A stretch of DNA of 64,000 bases from assembly GCA_015179125.1 (NCBI GenBank), contig WHVA01000066.1:1-64000 (forward strand). The letters run 5' to 3'. The notes below the pieces were generated by a model that was not told where the DNA came from, searched no databases, and saw only the letters and a program-made list of their open reading frames with translations. Below are positions 22,001 through 31,249 of this stretch, piece after piece. Numbering within the stretch: the stretch's first letter is position 1; every line of letters begins with the position of its first letter. Origin of the DNA: Gautieria morchelliformis (taxonomy: Eukaryota > Basidiomycota > Agaricomycetes > Gomphales > Gomphaceae). Position numbers and translations under genes: made by a program.

Positions 22001-22405
22001 CGGAGGGTTGGACGGAATGCATACCGCCTCCGACTTCCGATGTCCATGTCCCGCCTCCACCCCGTCTTCAATGTGGTGAAGTTACTCCCTATGCTTGAAG
22101 ACCCAATTCCAGGTCGGAAGGCTCATCCGCCACCTACGCCGGAAATTGTAGATGGGGAAGAGCACTATGTGGTGGAACGGATCCTGGACAGCCGGTTTGT
22201 GCGAGGACGACTCCAATTCCTCGTGAAATGGGAAGGGTATGGGTACGAAGAGAATTCGTGGGTCCCGGAGCAAGATGTTTCCGCTCCAGACAAACTCCGT
22301 GAGTTCTATAGGACGCATCCCGGTGCCCCTCGCCGAATCCGCTCGCTGGCATTTCAATCCCTCGTGTCCCGTGCTTCGAGGACGCAGCACGCTAGAGGGG
22401 GGTGA
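19028..22405 (+). CDS. Pol of chromovirus: RT, RNase H, integrase, chromodomain
   Basis: One open frame of about 1125 codons. [19 protein letters not shown] (residues about 197-213), catalytic VYLDDILIF (about 308-316), thumb to about 400. RNase H: DSSDAATGAV (about 456-465), later Asp in WTDHKNLEYF. Integrase: HHCC zinc region (H at about 685, CDLC near 720), core Asp in ISVDFIVEL, Asp in VVSDRGPQF and Glu in GQTERVNQE. GPF/Y-like and C-terminal chromodomain YVVERILDSRFV...FLVKWEGY (about 1046-1075). The chromodomain class integrates near marked heterochromatin. The upstream shift cuts it off from gag and protease, but the frame itself is intact. The true first residue cannot be set; the first Met is taken. 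Confidence 0.93.
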   Translation: MEDSEVLMSRCPAKCHMCRSEVRKERQEQRKTERLIQTCRSGPHPLLAEEASEAEFEPDPTSDSDSDSDVIRLGPEDILAEGERLLYVNLPPEAEHIRATGNISQRLAEASKRHDRVEAEIPEYLREFEDVFSKESFDTLPPRKLWDHAIELEPGSKPTNCKVYPLSPKEQVELDAFLAENLRTGRIRPSKSPMASPVYFIKKKDGSLRLVQDYRALNAITIKNRYPIPLISELITQLRGARYFTKLDVRWGFNNVRIREGDEWKAAFRTNRGLFEPQVMFFGLTNSPATFQTMMNDIFRDMIAEGVVCVYLDDILIFTKTMSEHREVVRRVLEWLREYNLCLKPEKCEFERTRIEYLGVIVSEGKVEMDPVKVSGVLDWPVPRNKKEVQSFVGFVNFYRRFIKDFSCHAHALFELTKKEVGWRWGEPEQASFDKLKELITSAPVLIFPDDSRPYRVEADSSDAATGAVLSQQSLEDGGGWHPIAFFSKSLIPVERNYEIHDKEMLAIIRALEEWRHFLEGALCPFEIWTDHKNLEYFRTSKKLNRQQARWSLHLSRFDFMLHHRPGRTMGKPDALSRRADHGSGSGDNADMTLLRPSLFAIRALEGVTAVGAEAEMLWDVRRQYRNGEKEESVVKAVEELRKGHSRSVRAAGWSERDGLLHFRGKVYVPGGADLRRRIVSQHHDTRVAGHAGRWKTLELVARNYWWPQMSRYIGQYVKTCDLCLRTKAQRRPPVGELVPLPIPESRWDTISVDFIVELPESHGYDAIMNVVDSVSKVSHFIPTHTMITALGAARLFLAHVWKLHGLPKQVVSDRGPQFVAELTRELYRLLGIKLATTTAYHPQGDGQTERVNQELEQYLRLFVNERQDDWDELLPLAEFQYNNHVHSATQQTPFMLDSGRHPRMGFEPRQADSRLKTVNEFRDRMDSTLSEAKSALAKAKDDMARYYNQRRVPAPEYQVGDKVYLDASDIRTTRPSQKLSHRYLGPFTVTRRVGRNAYRLRLPMSMSRLHPVFNVVKLLPMLEDPIPGRKAHPPPTPEIVDGEEHYVVERILDSRFVRGRLQFLVKWEGYGYEENSWVPEQDVSAPDKLREFYRTHPGAPRRIRSLAFQSLVSRASRTQHARGG

Positions 22406-22887
22406 TGTCAGGGGACACCCTGTTTTCCATTTCCAGTTCTGACACCACACCCAGTTCCGACTCCATTTCCGACTCCGCTTCCGGTTCCGATTCCATCTCC
22501 GCCTCCGCTTTCGGAAATGATTCCGCTTCTGGGAGAACTTCCACCAGTTCTGTTCGCCTTGCCAGTTCCACTCCAATTTCCGACTTCCACTCCCGGAACA
22601 GTGTCGGAAATCAAGCGACTCGCATAGTAGGTGGCATCAAGGGTCGATCAAGGGTCAGGGGGATGCAGGGTTGATGCAGGGTGCCAAGTGTTGTCCCTGG
22701 CTGCGCAGCGTAGTATAATACGGGCTCGCTGACATTGGGGGGTCCTTAGACTTTTCTCTTTGGATTTCCCCTTGTCAGGTGAGAATCCCCTCTCTTGTAT
22801 ACTCCGTTCATTTATACATACTTTGGATTTCCCCTTGTCAGTTGTGTGGTAGTGTGATCTCCACAACTAGCCAGGGTTGCCCTTACA
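22406..22887 (+). repeat. 3' LTR of chromovirus
   Basis: It begins TGTCAGGGG at 22406 and ends CCCTTACA at 22887, followed by target duplication GCCCC. It is 18 bp longer than the 5' LTR because of one extra ACCCAGTTCCGACTCC-type unit. Confidence 0.93.
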
Positions 22888-22892
22888 GCCCC

Positions 22893-23281
22893 CCCGTTCA
22901 CGCATCCGAGCCTGCAGTCATCATCTCTGTTCCTGCCACCGCAGCCACGCAGGTCTTCATGCTATAGCTATAGGTATAGCCCATGGTCTCGTGTGACGTA
23001 TTTATAGTCAGCACCGTCGTTGAAATTGAACCCTCTAACACCCGCGTGGTCAACACACGACAGCGCCCATCTTCTGGCTGTCTGTCCCCGCCGTCTGCCT
23101 CCTGCTTAGGCGGCAGGGTCGTTCTGAGCACGCGGTGAGATTAATGAAGTCAAAAGAAAAGTCGAGTCCTGCGCGGCCGGCCAGAACGCTCCGGCGGGAG
23201 CGAGAATGGGGGTTAGCGCACCGAGTAGCGACGCGCGACTGAAGGATAGGTAGATAGATGCCCATCCATGTGTACATGTTA
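22893..23281 (-). repeat. Unclassified long repeat, copy B, inner part
   Basis: The reverse complement of about 23130-23281 aligns with 12840-13045 of copy A (GGATGRGCATCTAYCTA, GCTAACCCCCATTCTCGCTC, CAGGACTCGAC landmarks). The part from 22893 to about 23130 has no clear counterpart in A and may be flanking DNA. The copy is cut at the TA dinucleotide 23280-23281 by the Tc1/mariner element. Confidence 0.65.
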
Positions 23282-23342
23282 CAGCCGTTTGCAGTCAAGT
23301 CTGGACTCCGACGCGCGTCGTACTTTTTCAGCCGCTTTATAG
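23282..23342. repeat. Left terminal inverted repeat of Tc1/mariner-like element
   Basis: CAGCCGTTTGCAGTC through CAGCCGCTTTA is matched exactly or nearly so by 27928-27987 in reverse complement. Confidence 0.9.
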
Positions 23343-23429
23343 CTACACACACCCCCCGATTTTTCCTTTACAACTAGACGTTATCTCAGCTAGCTTCCTT
23401 AATAAAAAACACTCAGAAAATCATCATCT

Positions 23430-24278
23430 AGCCTCTCACAAAGAGCTTTTAGCTCGGGAGGTCGCCGTTCATTGGGGGCCGCAACCAGGCCTCTTGTTAC
23501 GTATCGAGATTTCCGCTAAGTCGGAACTGGAAAGGACGGCGGCTTCAACTTATAGGTTGCGCCCCCGATGAACTATCGTCCTAAGTATTTCGGAACTGAG
23601 TCGGGAGTCGGAAAGTACTGAACCAAAGATTGGTCGGAACTCGAGTCGGAACTGAGACGGAAAGCGGAGAGAGACTGAGATCTTGCTAGACTCGCTGTGC
23701 TAAGAACAGGAGATGGAGCGAAGGAAATCAAGTATCGAAGGTGATTATCTGATTGCAGAATAACAGACATACATGAGGGGGTTTTATACAAAACGCAGAA
23801 CAACAAGTAATGGTATGGTACTAGGCAAATTCCAGAGGAAGCGGAAGTCGAGAAGACAATGTGTGGGAACTAACTATTGGGAACAATGGGACTACAAGGG
23901 GGGTTCAGGGTAAGGTAGAACAATGGCAAAGAACAAGGGGTCGGGAAAACATATCTGACAACAAACCACAAGGGTGACCGGATATGTGGTTTTGATGAAC
24001 GATGAATCGGGTCCGGTGGGTCCGAGTAATAGAGTTGAAAGAACAAGGGAATAGAACAATGGGCGGAATGTCGGAAATGTCGGAGGGGCGGAACGTGTGG
24101 CGGAACTGAGGGTCGGAAGTCGGAAATGAACGGTCGTAACACCTCTTGCGGCCCTTGGGGGATTTTTCCAAAGCTTCTACGCCATTTCACCACACCGGAC
24201 CTTTTAGAAACTGAAGTCCCGGTCCTGACTGGAGCTATCACGAAGAGTTTTTGCTGGTATCTATTTTCTGGTGAGTGG
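23430..24278. repeat. Left subterminal inverted repeat, interrupted by LTR
   Basis: Excluding the solo LTR and one TSD copy, 65 + 132 = 197 bp align with the 197 bp of 27364-27560. It ends 65 bp before the accessory gene ATG. The right copy ends 76 bp before the transposase ATG, so each gene has the same sequence in front of it. The remainder may hold promoter elements; I see no clear TATA box. Confidence 0.85.
23495..24141 (-). mobile_element. Solo LTR of Ty3 family A, TSD CCTCT
   Basis: It begins TGTTACG and ends GTCGTAACA. CCTCT at 23490-23494 is repeated at 24142-24146. It inserted into the subterminal repeat of the Tc1/mariner-like element. The uninterrupted sequence is present in the right arm (27364-27560). 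Orientation follows the family A element at 1-3989. Confidence 0.95.
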
Positions 24279-24343
24279 AAAGTCCTCTTGAGTGGTTTTC
24301 CGGCGTCTCATGCGAGTAAGCTTGTCTCGAATTGCTCTGTCCT

Positions 24344-26066
24344 ATGTTGGGAGCAAAGAGAAAAAAGGGCCGTCCTGCCAAGGTCCCGGTGAGCCTGAAG
24401 AACGTGGGAATGGACACTACGATGTTGCAGCCACAGCCACCGGTGTCGGGACCAGTAGCACGAGCTAGACCACAACCGACATGGGATTCTGCTAGGGCAT
24501 CAGTCACCACAAAGACCAACGCTGAAATTCAAGCTGGGGAGGCCTTGTTGTCTTTGCTGCAAGGTGATGGAAATGCGAGTTCGGCGAGTGCGATAAGGAC
24601 GACATTGAAGGGTATAGAGGCCAAGCTGGAAAGTGATGCGAGGGCGATGGACAAGGATTCAAAAGAGTTAGACAGTGATATTATGGAGCTGGGGGCCGAG
24701 TCTGTACATGGGTCAATTAATTCATTTGACAAGGATGAGGATGAGTCGGCGGTAGAAGTACCTGGTAAGGGGGTTTCTCGAACTGACATGAGCGGTTTGC
24801 TCATGTCGTATAGTCTGGGATATACCATTCCAGGTGCCAACAGGCCCAAAGACAATCGACACACTCAAGATCGCGTCTGATGCATCCTGGACAAGCGTAC
24901 AATACCACATCGCAGACAAAATGGATATAGCCGTGAAGCGGCTGGATTTGTCTTACAAGCTCAGCACCGAAACAAAAGATGCACCCGCACGCCTCTTGAA
25001 CATGCTTGGTCACTGGCTTGAGTTAAAGGACAGGGCAACTGCAGTACATGAGGAACTGCTTCAACAGAAGGTTCCAAAAGCACGCAGCAAGAAACTCAAG
25101 GATTTTAAGGTAATTTTATTTGACTTACGGCCTAAAGAGCATGGACAGGAGAAGGTGAAGGGCAAAGCAAAGACCAAAGGCGATCACTTGAGCAAGAAGC
25201 GCAAGCATGGGAATGATAACAGCGACAGTGATAGAAACAGTACCCATGGGCCGGAGGAAGGCCGCAATGGTTCGAATCAGGCACATTGGGTGCTTGCTTT
25301 ACAACAGAAATATACTTGCCAGGAGCATGGTGGGGAATACTGCAAGATTGGCTTTGGCGGTGTCCATAACAAGTTAAAATCCAGTGATTTGAGCTTGTGG
25401 GGTTTGTTGCTTGTGAGTAAATCACACAACTTATTGCAGGGCGATTTTGATCATTTATTCTAGGAACGAGGCAAAGCTGACAAGGATTTGGAAGAATTGC
25501 CCCCGGCCATTGGGCCGCTGGATGCCCGAGTGCCAGCCCGAGGAAGAGGAAGACCAGCCGCAGCTCCAGCTCCAGCTCCCCCTGCACATGCACCTGATAT
25601 GGCGCCATACAATCTGCCTCCAGGGGGAGTGCCATATCATTACTGGGCACCACCACCCCCGCCACCATATTATGGCCACTATCCACAGACCCCGCGTGCG
25701 GAGCCACGGACCAGTGCACAAACACCGCGCACGCGGGAAAGTAACCCAAGTTCCGATCTGGAGGAGATTGAGGATCCCACCCTCTTCCCCCGTGTCGAAG
25801 AATGGCTAGCTAAATTGGAGCAGGGTCCACTCGGTCAAGATGGGCATGTCTTCATGCCACATGCCCTGCCACTCCGAGGACAAGGCTATATTAGGATCTC
25901 ACAGCTGGCAGATGGGCTCACCGTCCCTGAGATGCTCACACATTGTCCAGGCCTTGTCAAAGGAACCGCCAAGGTAATTTTGAAGCAGGCAGCGAAAGAA
26001 GTAGCTAAAATACGCAAGCATGAGGCCAACGAGAAACGCCGTGCCAAGCGTCGTAGGTATCATTGA
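24344..26066 (+). CDS. Accessory protein of the Tc1/mariner-like element (unknown function)
   Basis: The first ATG with a good frame is MLGAKRKKGRP at 24344. Exon 1 runs to 25412 and the GTGAGT...CTAG intron is 25413-25463. Exon 2 ends at TGA 26064-26066. The protein has a basic AT-hook-like KRKKGRPAK start, an acidic region, a folded-looking part (TLKIASDASWTSVQYHIADKM to LSYKLSTET, about 24860-24990), a Lys-rich stretch, CQEHGGEYCKI, a proline-rich linker (25560-25720) and a C-terminal helical domain ending in a basic KRRAKRRRYH tail. A one-base shift near 24831-24836 separates two frames, so this copy may be broken. I recall similar uncharacterised proteins in agaricomycetes but cannot name the family. 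DNA binding is plausible from the basic ends. Confidence 0.65.
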
Positions 26067-26113
26067 GCGAAGCTTGCCTTCTTGTTAGAAATACAGTAGA
26101 TACACTCCTATAC

Positions 26114-27288
26114 CTAATATCCACTATGACTGAACCAGCCTTGTGCATCCTTGGCTGTAATGGACCACACGGCGTTGTGCAAACGTACATATACATCCGT
26201 ATCGTCTTGTTGTGTCATGCCTACCCGAACCAAGTCACCATCGCGCCTGAGGTGGGCTTTGATCGCTGAGAATGCCTCTTCTATCGGATTGTAATCCGGC
26301 GAGTACGGTGGTAAGAACTCGTACCGCATACCCCTGTGACAATAAAATCAATACGCGGGCTGCCAAAGTACATACGCACATACCGCTCCACTATCATTTC
26401 CAAAATATCTGGGCACTTGTGAATCTTACAGTTATCCATCACAATGACAGAATTGGGTCCCAGATACGGGCTCATTTGGTCCAGCAACTGCACAATAAAT
26501 TGTGCGAAGGTGGCCGAGGTGAATGACCCCTCCAGAATCGTAACATACAGTATCCCGTTGATCGTGAGCGCCGGAAGAATCGAGTACCTGTACCCATTCA
26601 GCTAGTCCCCTCGCACGCCACTAATTGCCATCACTCACCTCTTGCCTCGTATAAAACAAGCCTTCCGCAATGCACGCTGACCTCGAATGGCCCATGCCCT
26701 CCCTCGGTAAGTTGTCCGACGATCGGCCGCACTTTCATCCACAAATACCAGCTGTTCTCGCGAAGACTTACCTATCCTTGCCACAAATTCTGCACGCTTG
26801 AGTGCACTACGCTCCGCAGCCACCCGTGTGAGCTTTACGCAGTCAGAACAGCGCCTCCAAAGCTCTGCAGAGATAACATTTACTCACCTTCTTCGTTGAG
26901 AAACCCGATGCCCGTAATGATCGCCATATAGTAGCGAGAGATATAGTAACACCATGAATGGTTCGCAAAGCCGCCCGTAATTCATCCAGATAAGTGTCGC
27001 AGTTTTGACGCAAGCACCCATGGAGTAGCTGCAATCCAATAGTGAGCATTAGCCAAGAAATACATTGAAGACGCGCACCTCAATATCCACTGTCCTCAAG
27101 GCCCTCCGCTTCCTCCTCGATCCATAATCGTTGACAACCTCACCGGTTCGATGATGCAAAGCCCGGATGCTTTTGATCTTATTAACGCTCACTCCACTGT
27201 ATGCCGAAACCTCGGCGATAGGGAGTACTGAAAGCATACGAATAATCGCCCAGCATAAGTCCTCAGACACCCGAATCCCGTTGGGCAT
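26114..27288 (-). CDS. DDE transposase, Tc1/mariner-like (DDE_3 type), five exons
   Basis: Exons 27288-27079, 27028-26888, 26832-26639, 26587-26384 and 26333-26114. Introns are 50-60 bp with GT-AG ends. Spliced length is 969 nt, 322 residues, with no stop. Domains: helix-turn-helix ([12 protein letters not shown]...[15 protein letters not shown]), winged helix ([18 protein letters not shown]...[11 protein letters not shown]), then the catalytic triad Asp in VFVDES, Asp in VIVMDN and Glu in NPIEEAFS after [12 protein letters not shown]. The start is the first ATG ([11 protein letters not shown]). Cuts at the TIRs and joins at TA are expected. All catalytic residues and splice sites are present, so it could be active. 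Confidence 0.9.
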
Positions 27289-27363
27289 GGTGGGCGGAGC
27301 TGCGAAACAACGCAAGGCGTGGGAACACTTAGAGAATGTCAGTCGAGCCCATAAACAACGGTT

Positions 27364-27560
27364 CCACTCACCAGAAAATAGATACCGGCAAAAACTCTTC
27401 GTGATAGCTCCAGTCAGGACCGGGACTTCACTTTCTAAAAGGGCCGGTGTGGTGAAATGGCGTAGAAGCTTTGGAAAAATCCCCCAAGGGCCGCAAGAGG
27501 CCTGGTTGCGGCCCCCAATGAACGGCGACCTCCCGAGCTAAAAGCTCTTCGTGAGAGGCT
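27364..27560. repeat. Right subterminal inverted repeat of Tc1/mariner-like element
   Basis: 197 bp complementary to the left arm, lying upstream of the transposase start. Between it and the right TIR, 27561-27927 is present only on the right side, so the left arm has lost this or the right arm gained it. Confidence 0.88.
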
Positions 27561-27927
27561 GTCGCTCCTGAACTACATGACACAGTTGGCCCGGCGTGTC
27601 TCTTGCGCCGCTCTTGCTGCATTTCACCCTTGTCTTTCTTGGCAAGGCCATCGCAAGTGGAATGGTGGAGTATTTCTTACCTGTGGTTTCTCGTGGCTCC
27701 CTGGCAGCGTATGCAAGGGAGCGGCTTCATTCTTTGTGGTCGCGTGTAGGTTCATTGGGGGGTCGCTGTTTGTGGCCTTTGGAGATGCCTGCCTACCTTG
27801 AGCTCAGGGCGCTTGGTGAGGCACTGCTTGAACGGCCGCTGTGTACGTGGCCTACATCAGGAAAAAAAAGAGGGTGTTACTTAGCTTTACGTAGCGCACG
27901 TAGCACCTTTACCGTCGTAGCGGGGGG

Positions 27928-27987
27928 TGTAAAGCGGCTGAAAAAGTACGACGCGCGTCGGAGTCCAGACTTGACTGCAAACGGCTG
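27928..27987. repeat. Right terminal inverted repeat of Tc1/mariner-like element
   Basis: Ends GACTGCAAACGGCTG followed by TA. It pairs with 23282-23342. Confidence 0.9.
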
Positions 27988-27989
27988 TA

Positions 27990-30060
27990 AATGCTAATCT
28001 ACTTCCGAATGTGAGGCTGAACACCCTCGCGAGTCTGGCACCAGCAGCCTGGGTGATGTACGACGTGAAGACGAAATGCTCCCCGTGAAGGAGATCAAGA
28101 TAGGAAAATTGGACGGGTTCAGAATACGTGATGGGTTGGTGTCTTTCATTTATAAGGTTCAGAGGGTCACTGCGGTTTGGTTTGTCGACACGACTAGCAA
28201 TCGAGCAGAGTATCGTGGGTGCGTAGGGTGTGGGTCTAGTCTATAGACCGAGCGAGGTCCATAGACATTTGCGTAGCTCGGAAGTTCTGGAGTGAGTGCA
28301 ATCGACGGCGTCGCCAGAGGGAAGCAAAGAGGGAAAGCACTTGGCAGTGATATGAAAGGATTAGTAATTGCGCTGATATCTGTGGGCAAAGGTAATAACG
28401 TCAGCAAGTTTCCAGCGTAGTATTAGCATTCGCCTTAGTGGCGGCTGCCCGAGTACATTGTTCATTCATTCTACCTCTACCTTGCACCTTGTTAGTGTGC
28501 CCAGTCGCTTCTTAGTTATGGACTGTGGCCACGCCATTGTACTTGCAAATGCTTAACTCACACGCAAAGAGCCCCGGTTCATGAATGCATAATCACCCCA
28601 TAACTCTGGGTATGTACGTTGAATGCGTACTAAAACAGCCAAGCCAATCATCAATTGCCCCAAAATTCCCCACCTCCCCTTGGGACGGGTACACCTTCTC
28701 ATGACCTGGTGGCTGCCCCAACCCAAGGAATATGATACCATCTCCATACCATGGGCCCCCTGCCGCGCACGTCAGCTGCAGCCCCTCTCGCGACAGCAAA
28801 AGTGAGCCGACGTACCATGTGAATAATTCATCGCGCTGGCCGAAGACCGCGCCGCACCCCGACATTGGTATACTCGGCGGCAGGGATAGCCGAGCTCCAG
28901 CACGCAGATAGTCGAACCCCATGCAAATGACCATACTCGGCAGCCGGGATGGCCGAGTATTCGCAGGGTATCAGCATGCTGCCCAAGCTCTCTGAGCATG
29001 CTGAGCTCCCTCAACGCACAGCAGCAGCATGCTCAACATAGCTTTTAGGACCACAAGAGTGTACCGCAGGGTCCGCGACTACTTATATATTTGTCCAGGT
29101 GCGCGGCCGATGCGCGGGGGCGAGGGGGGTCGACCAAAGTCGACGAACAAGAGCAGCAGTCGGTGCAGAAACACGGCAGCGTCCCACATGGATGCGGGGT
29201 CGTCGCCGAACTCGTGTGGAACTCTACGGGCGAACTAGATCGATGCCCGAGGTTGGCGCCGTGCTAATGGGATGGTCGGCAGTCAACGAGGAAGCACGAG
29301 ACACTCGGCGAAGGACATACCTGTAGACGTACGGCGCCATGCCATGGGAGTAGATCGCAATAGATACTTGCAGAAGTAGGGCGTCGTGCCATAGGGATGT
29401 ATCCGTAAAGGAGTGGTAGATACACATGTCGAACGGCGGCCATGACAAGCACGAACGCAGGGGAAGGGGAGCTAGACGCAAGTCAGTGGGCGGCAACGAT
29501 GGCGTACGTGCGAGACGGGTACCGGAGAGGCCTCGATGGTCCACAGGATGCGTATGGGGGGCGAACGCAATTGAGGACAGCGATCCACCTTGGACTGGGC
29601 GACGGTGAGCACGACTCGACAGGCGACGGGGTGGCGTACCAAGGCGGGAGGGGCTACCTACAAGCTCAGACCCGGCCTCGGACGGAGGCTCGCGTCTCAG
29701 CACGTTGGAACCATCTACGACCGGACGTGATCCGCGCATCTTTGAAGGGTGATAGGGGACTTCGCGAGGGGTGGAGACTAGACTGGGCATGCGGTGAGCA
29801 GGGGGCGGCGCCGAGGGAGATGGCGCACGACGGGCCCCGCGCGAAGCCAGCTAGCATCCTTGCAAGAAGCGCGATATGCGACCGGTCGTAGCTGGGCCTG
29901 CTCGGTGAGACAGAGCTCTGGGCGCGGCTTATATAGCGGAGGGGCGCGGGCGAGGCGCCGGGCTGACGTGGCGCGTGACACGCGAGAGATAGGACGGATG
30001 TGCCTTATATAGCATGACTGTATGGGGGTCCGTGCACGCAGAGGGCACAGCCAGATCGAT
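27990..30060 (-). repeat. Unclassified long repeat, copy B, main part
   Basis: The reverse complement is colinear with 10735-12835 of copy A. It continues from 23280 across the Tc1/mariner insertion: AATGCTAATCTACTTCC here matches AATGCTAACCTACTTCC of A in reverse complement. The GC-rich part (29050-29900) is open in several frames on both strands, but frames are not conserved between A and B, which argues against coding. Confidence 0.75.
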
Positions 30061-30362
30061 GATCAGATGGTTTCCTATCGCAGACATCGCGCCATCGATG
30101 AAGAACAAGGGCAGCCAATCACCCGCCGCCGAGTGGTGGCACCCGACTCGAGTGCGATTTCGCATACTTCCCCATCCGGCCTCGGCATCTCCCGGCCGCA
30201 GTTTTCCTTGGCGCTGCTGCGTAATCCTCCACCCACCATCACGACACCCGTCCGCGAACGAGGAGGCAAGGGAAGGGTTCGAGGTAGCTGTCTGGTGCGC
30301 CCGGCCTGCTCCGCGACCTGCGCTCATGTCGCTTTTTCCAGAAATCCGCCAAGGAGAGAGAG
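30061..30362 (+). promoter_or_regulatory. Probable promoter and 5' UTR of the GIS2-like gene
   Basis: This 300 bp stretch between repeat copy B and the ATG contains a CCAAT (30115) and GC-rich DNA. No TATA box is evident. Its left edge is the outer end of copy B, so the repeat sits directly upstream of the gene. Confidence 0.35.
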
Positions 30363-31249
30363 ATGTCTTACACGTCCAGGAAAGGTTGTTTCAAATGCGG
30401 CAACCGTGCGTCTTTGTCCCCCGTTTAGCCGTCCTGCTCAAGTGCATCCTCTAGTCGGCCACATCGCCGAGGTGACCGTTGTTGCTCCGTGCCCCCTCCC
30501 AGCATGCTGATCCACCCGCTGTAGGCCTGCTCGTCTGACCAGAGGTTGTGTTACAATTGTCGCCAGCCGGGCCACGAGAGCCCCGCTTGCCCCCAGCCCC
30601 GCACCGTCGCCGCCAAGCAGTGCTACTCCTGCGGCGGCGTCGGCCACATGTAAGCCTCCTCTCCTCCCCCACGCCTTCCGTCTCCAATGCCCTTCTCTAG
30701 CCAAGCCGAATGCCCCAGTCTCCGCGTGCAAGGCGGCGGCCAGAAATGCTACGTGCGTCCCGTCCCGCTTTAGTGACACCATCCCATTATCTCCCCGCGC
30801 ACAGACGTGTGGCCGTTTCGGGCACATCGCGAGGGCGTGTCCGAACGCCGCGGGCGCGCCTGGCTTCGCCGCCGGCGCGGCCGCCCAGCCCCCGCCTTCG
30901 CGTCCCGCGCGCCCCCGCCGGGCCGCGGCCTCAACACGGCGTCCCTTCCGCCCGTCAAGTGCTTCCGCTGCGGAGGCCTGAATCACATGTCCAGGTCTGC
31001 CTTTCGCTGCTCCTTGGCGTGTCCTTGTTGACCGCCGCTGCCACAGAGACTGCCTCGCCGCACCCGGCACGACCGTCGCCGACCAGACCGTCGTCTCCAA
31101 CGGCGGCGCGCCGAGCAACAAGGACAAGATCTGTTACAAATGTTCCCAGCAGGGCCATGTATGTCACACCCTCGTCATTGCCTATCCCTCTAAGTGTATT
31201 TCTCCAGATCGCCAGGGAGTGTCCCCAGAACGCCGAATACGTCGCCTGA
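30363..31249 (+). CDS. GIS2: GIS2/CNBP-type CCHC zinc-knuckle protein (Byr3-like)
   Basis: Seven exons: 30363-30405, 30455-30471, 30525-30649, 30701-30752, 30805-30994, 31047-31158, 31208-31249. All introns are GT-AG and about 48-54 bp. It has six CX2CX4HX4C knuckles: CFKCGNLGHIAEAC, CYNCRQPGHESPAC, CYSCGGVGHIQAEC, CYTCGRFGHIARAC, CFRCGGLNHMSRDC, CYKCSQQGHIAREC. Yeast Gis2 has seven. The family binds single-stranded nucleic acid and mRNA, promotes translation and joins stress granules. Exon lengths sum to 581 nt, so exon 5 must carry a one-base indel in its GC-rich linker (30850-30950): either a real mutation or an assembly error. The knuckles on both sides are intact, which favours an error or a very recent lesion. 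Confidence 0.88.

Larger units (their letters stand above)
16671..22887 (+). mobile_element. Ty3 chromovirus, nearly complete, TSD GCCCC
   Basis: LTRs lie at 16671-17134 and 22406-22887. Flanks GCCCC at 16666-16670 and 22888-22892 match. Internal order is self-priming site, gag, protease, RT, RNase H, integrase, chromodomain and polypurine tract AGAGGGGGGTGA just before the 3' LTR. LTRs differ by an 18-bp indel in the TTCCGA-rich part and a handful of substitutions by eye, so insertion is fairly recent. Gag has one stop and one frameshift and pol has two frameshifts, so it is not autonomous as it stands. Confidence 0.95.
23282..27987. mobile_element. Tc1/mariner-like DDE element with accessory gene, TA TSD
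   Basis: Terminal inverted repeats start CAGCCGTTTGCAGTC and share about 60 bp (23282-23342 and 27928-27987), flanked by TA (23280-23281 and 27988-27989). A second inverted repeat of 197 bp lies inside: 23430-23494 plus 24147-24278 on the left, 27364-27560 on the right. Two genes face each other: accessory protein (+) and DDE transposase (-), with stop codons 47 bp apart. Removing the inserted solo LTR and its TSD gives an element of about 4.05 kb. The empty site survives in copy A near 12840. Confidence 0.9.

Noticed and set aside
29224..29790. Long GC-rich open frames on both strands of copy B
   Set aside because: No domain, and not conserved in copy A; GC-rich DNA gives such frames by chance.
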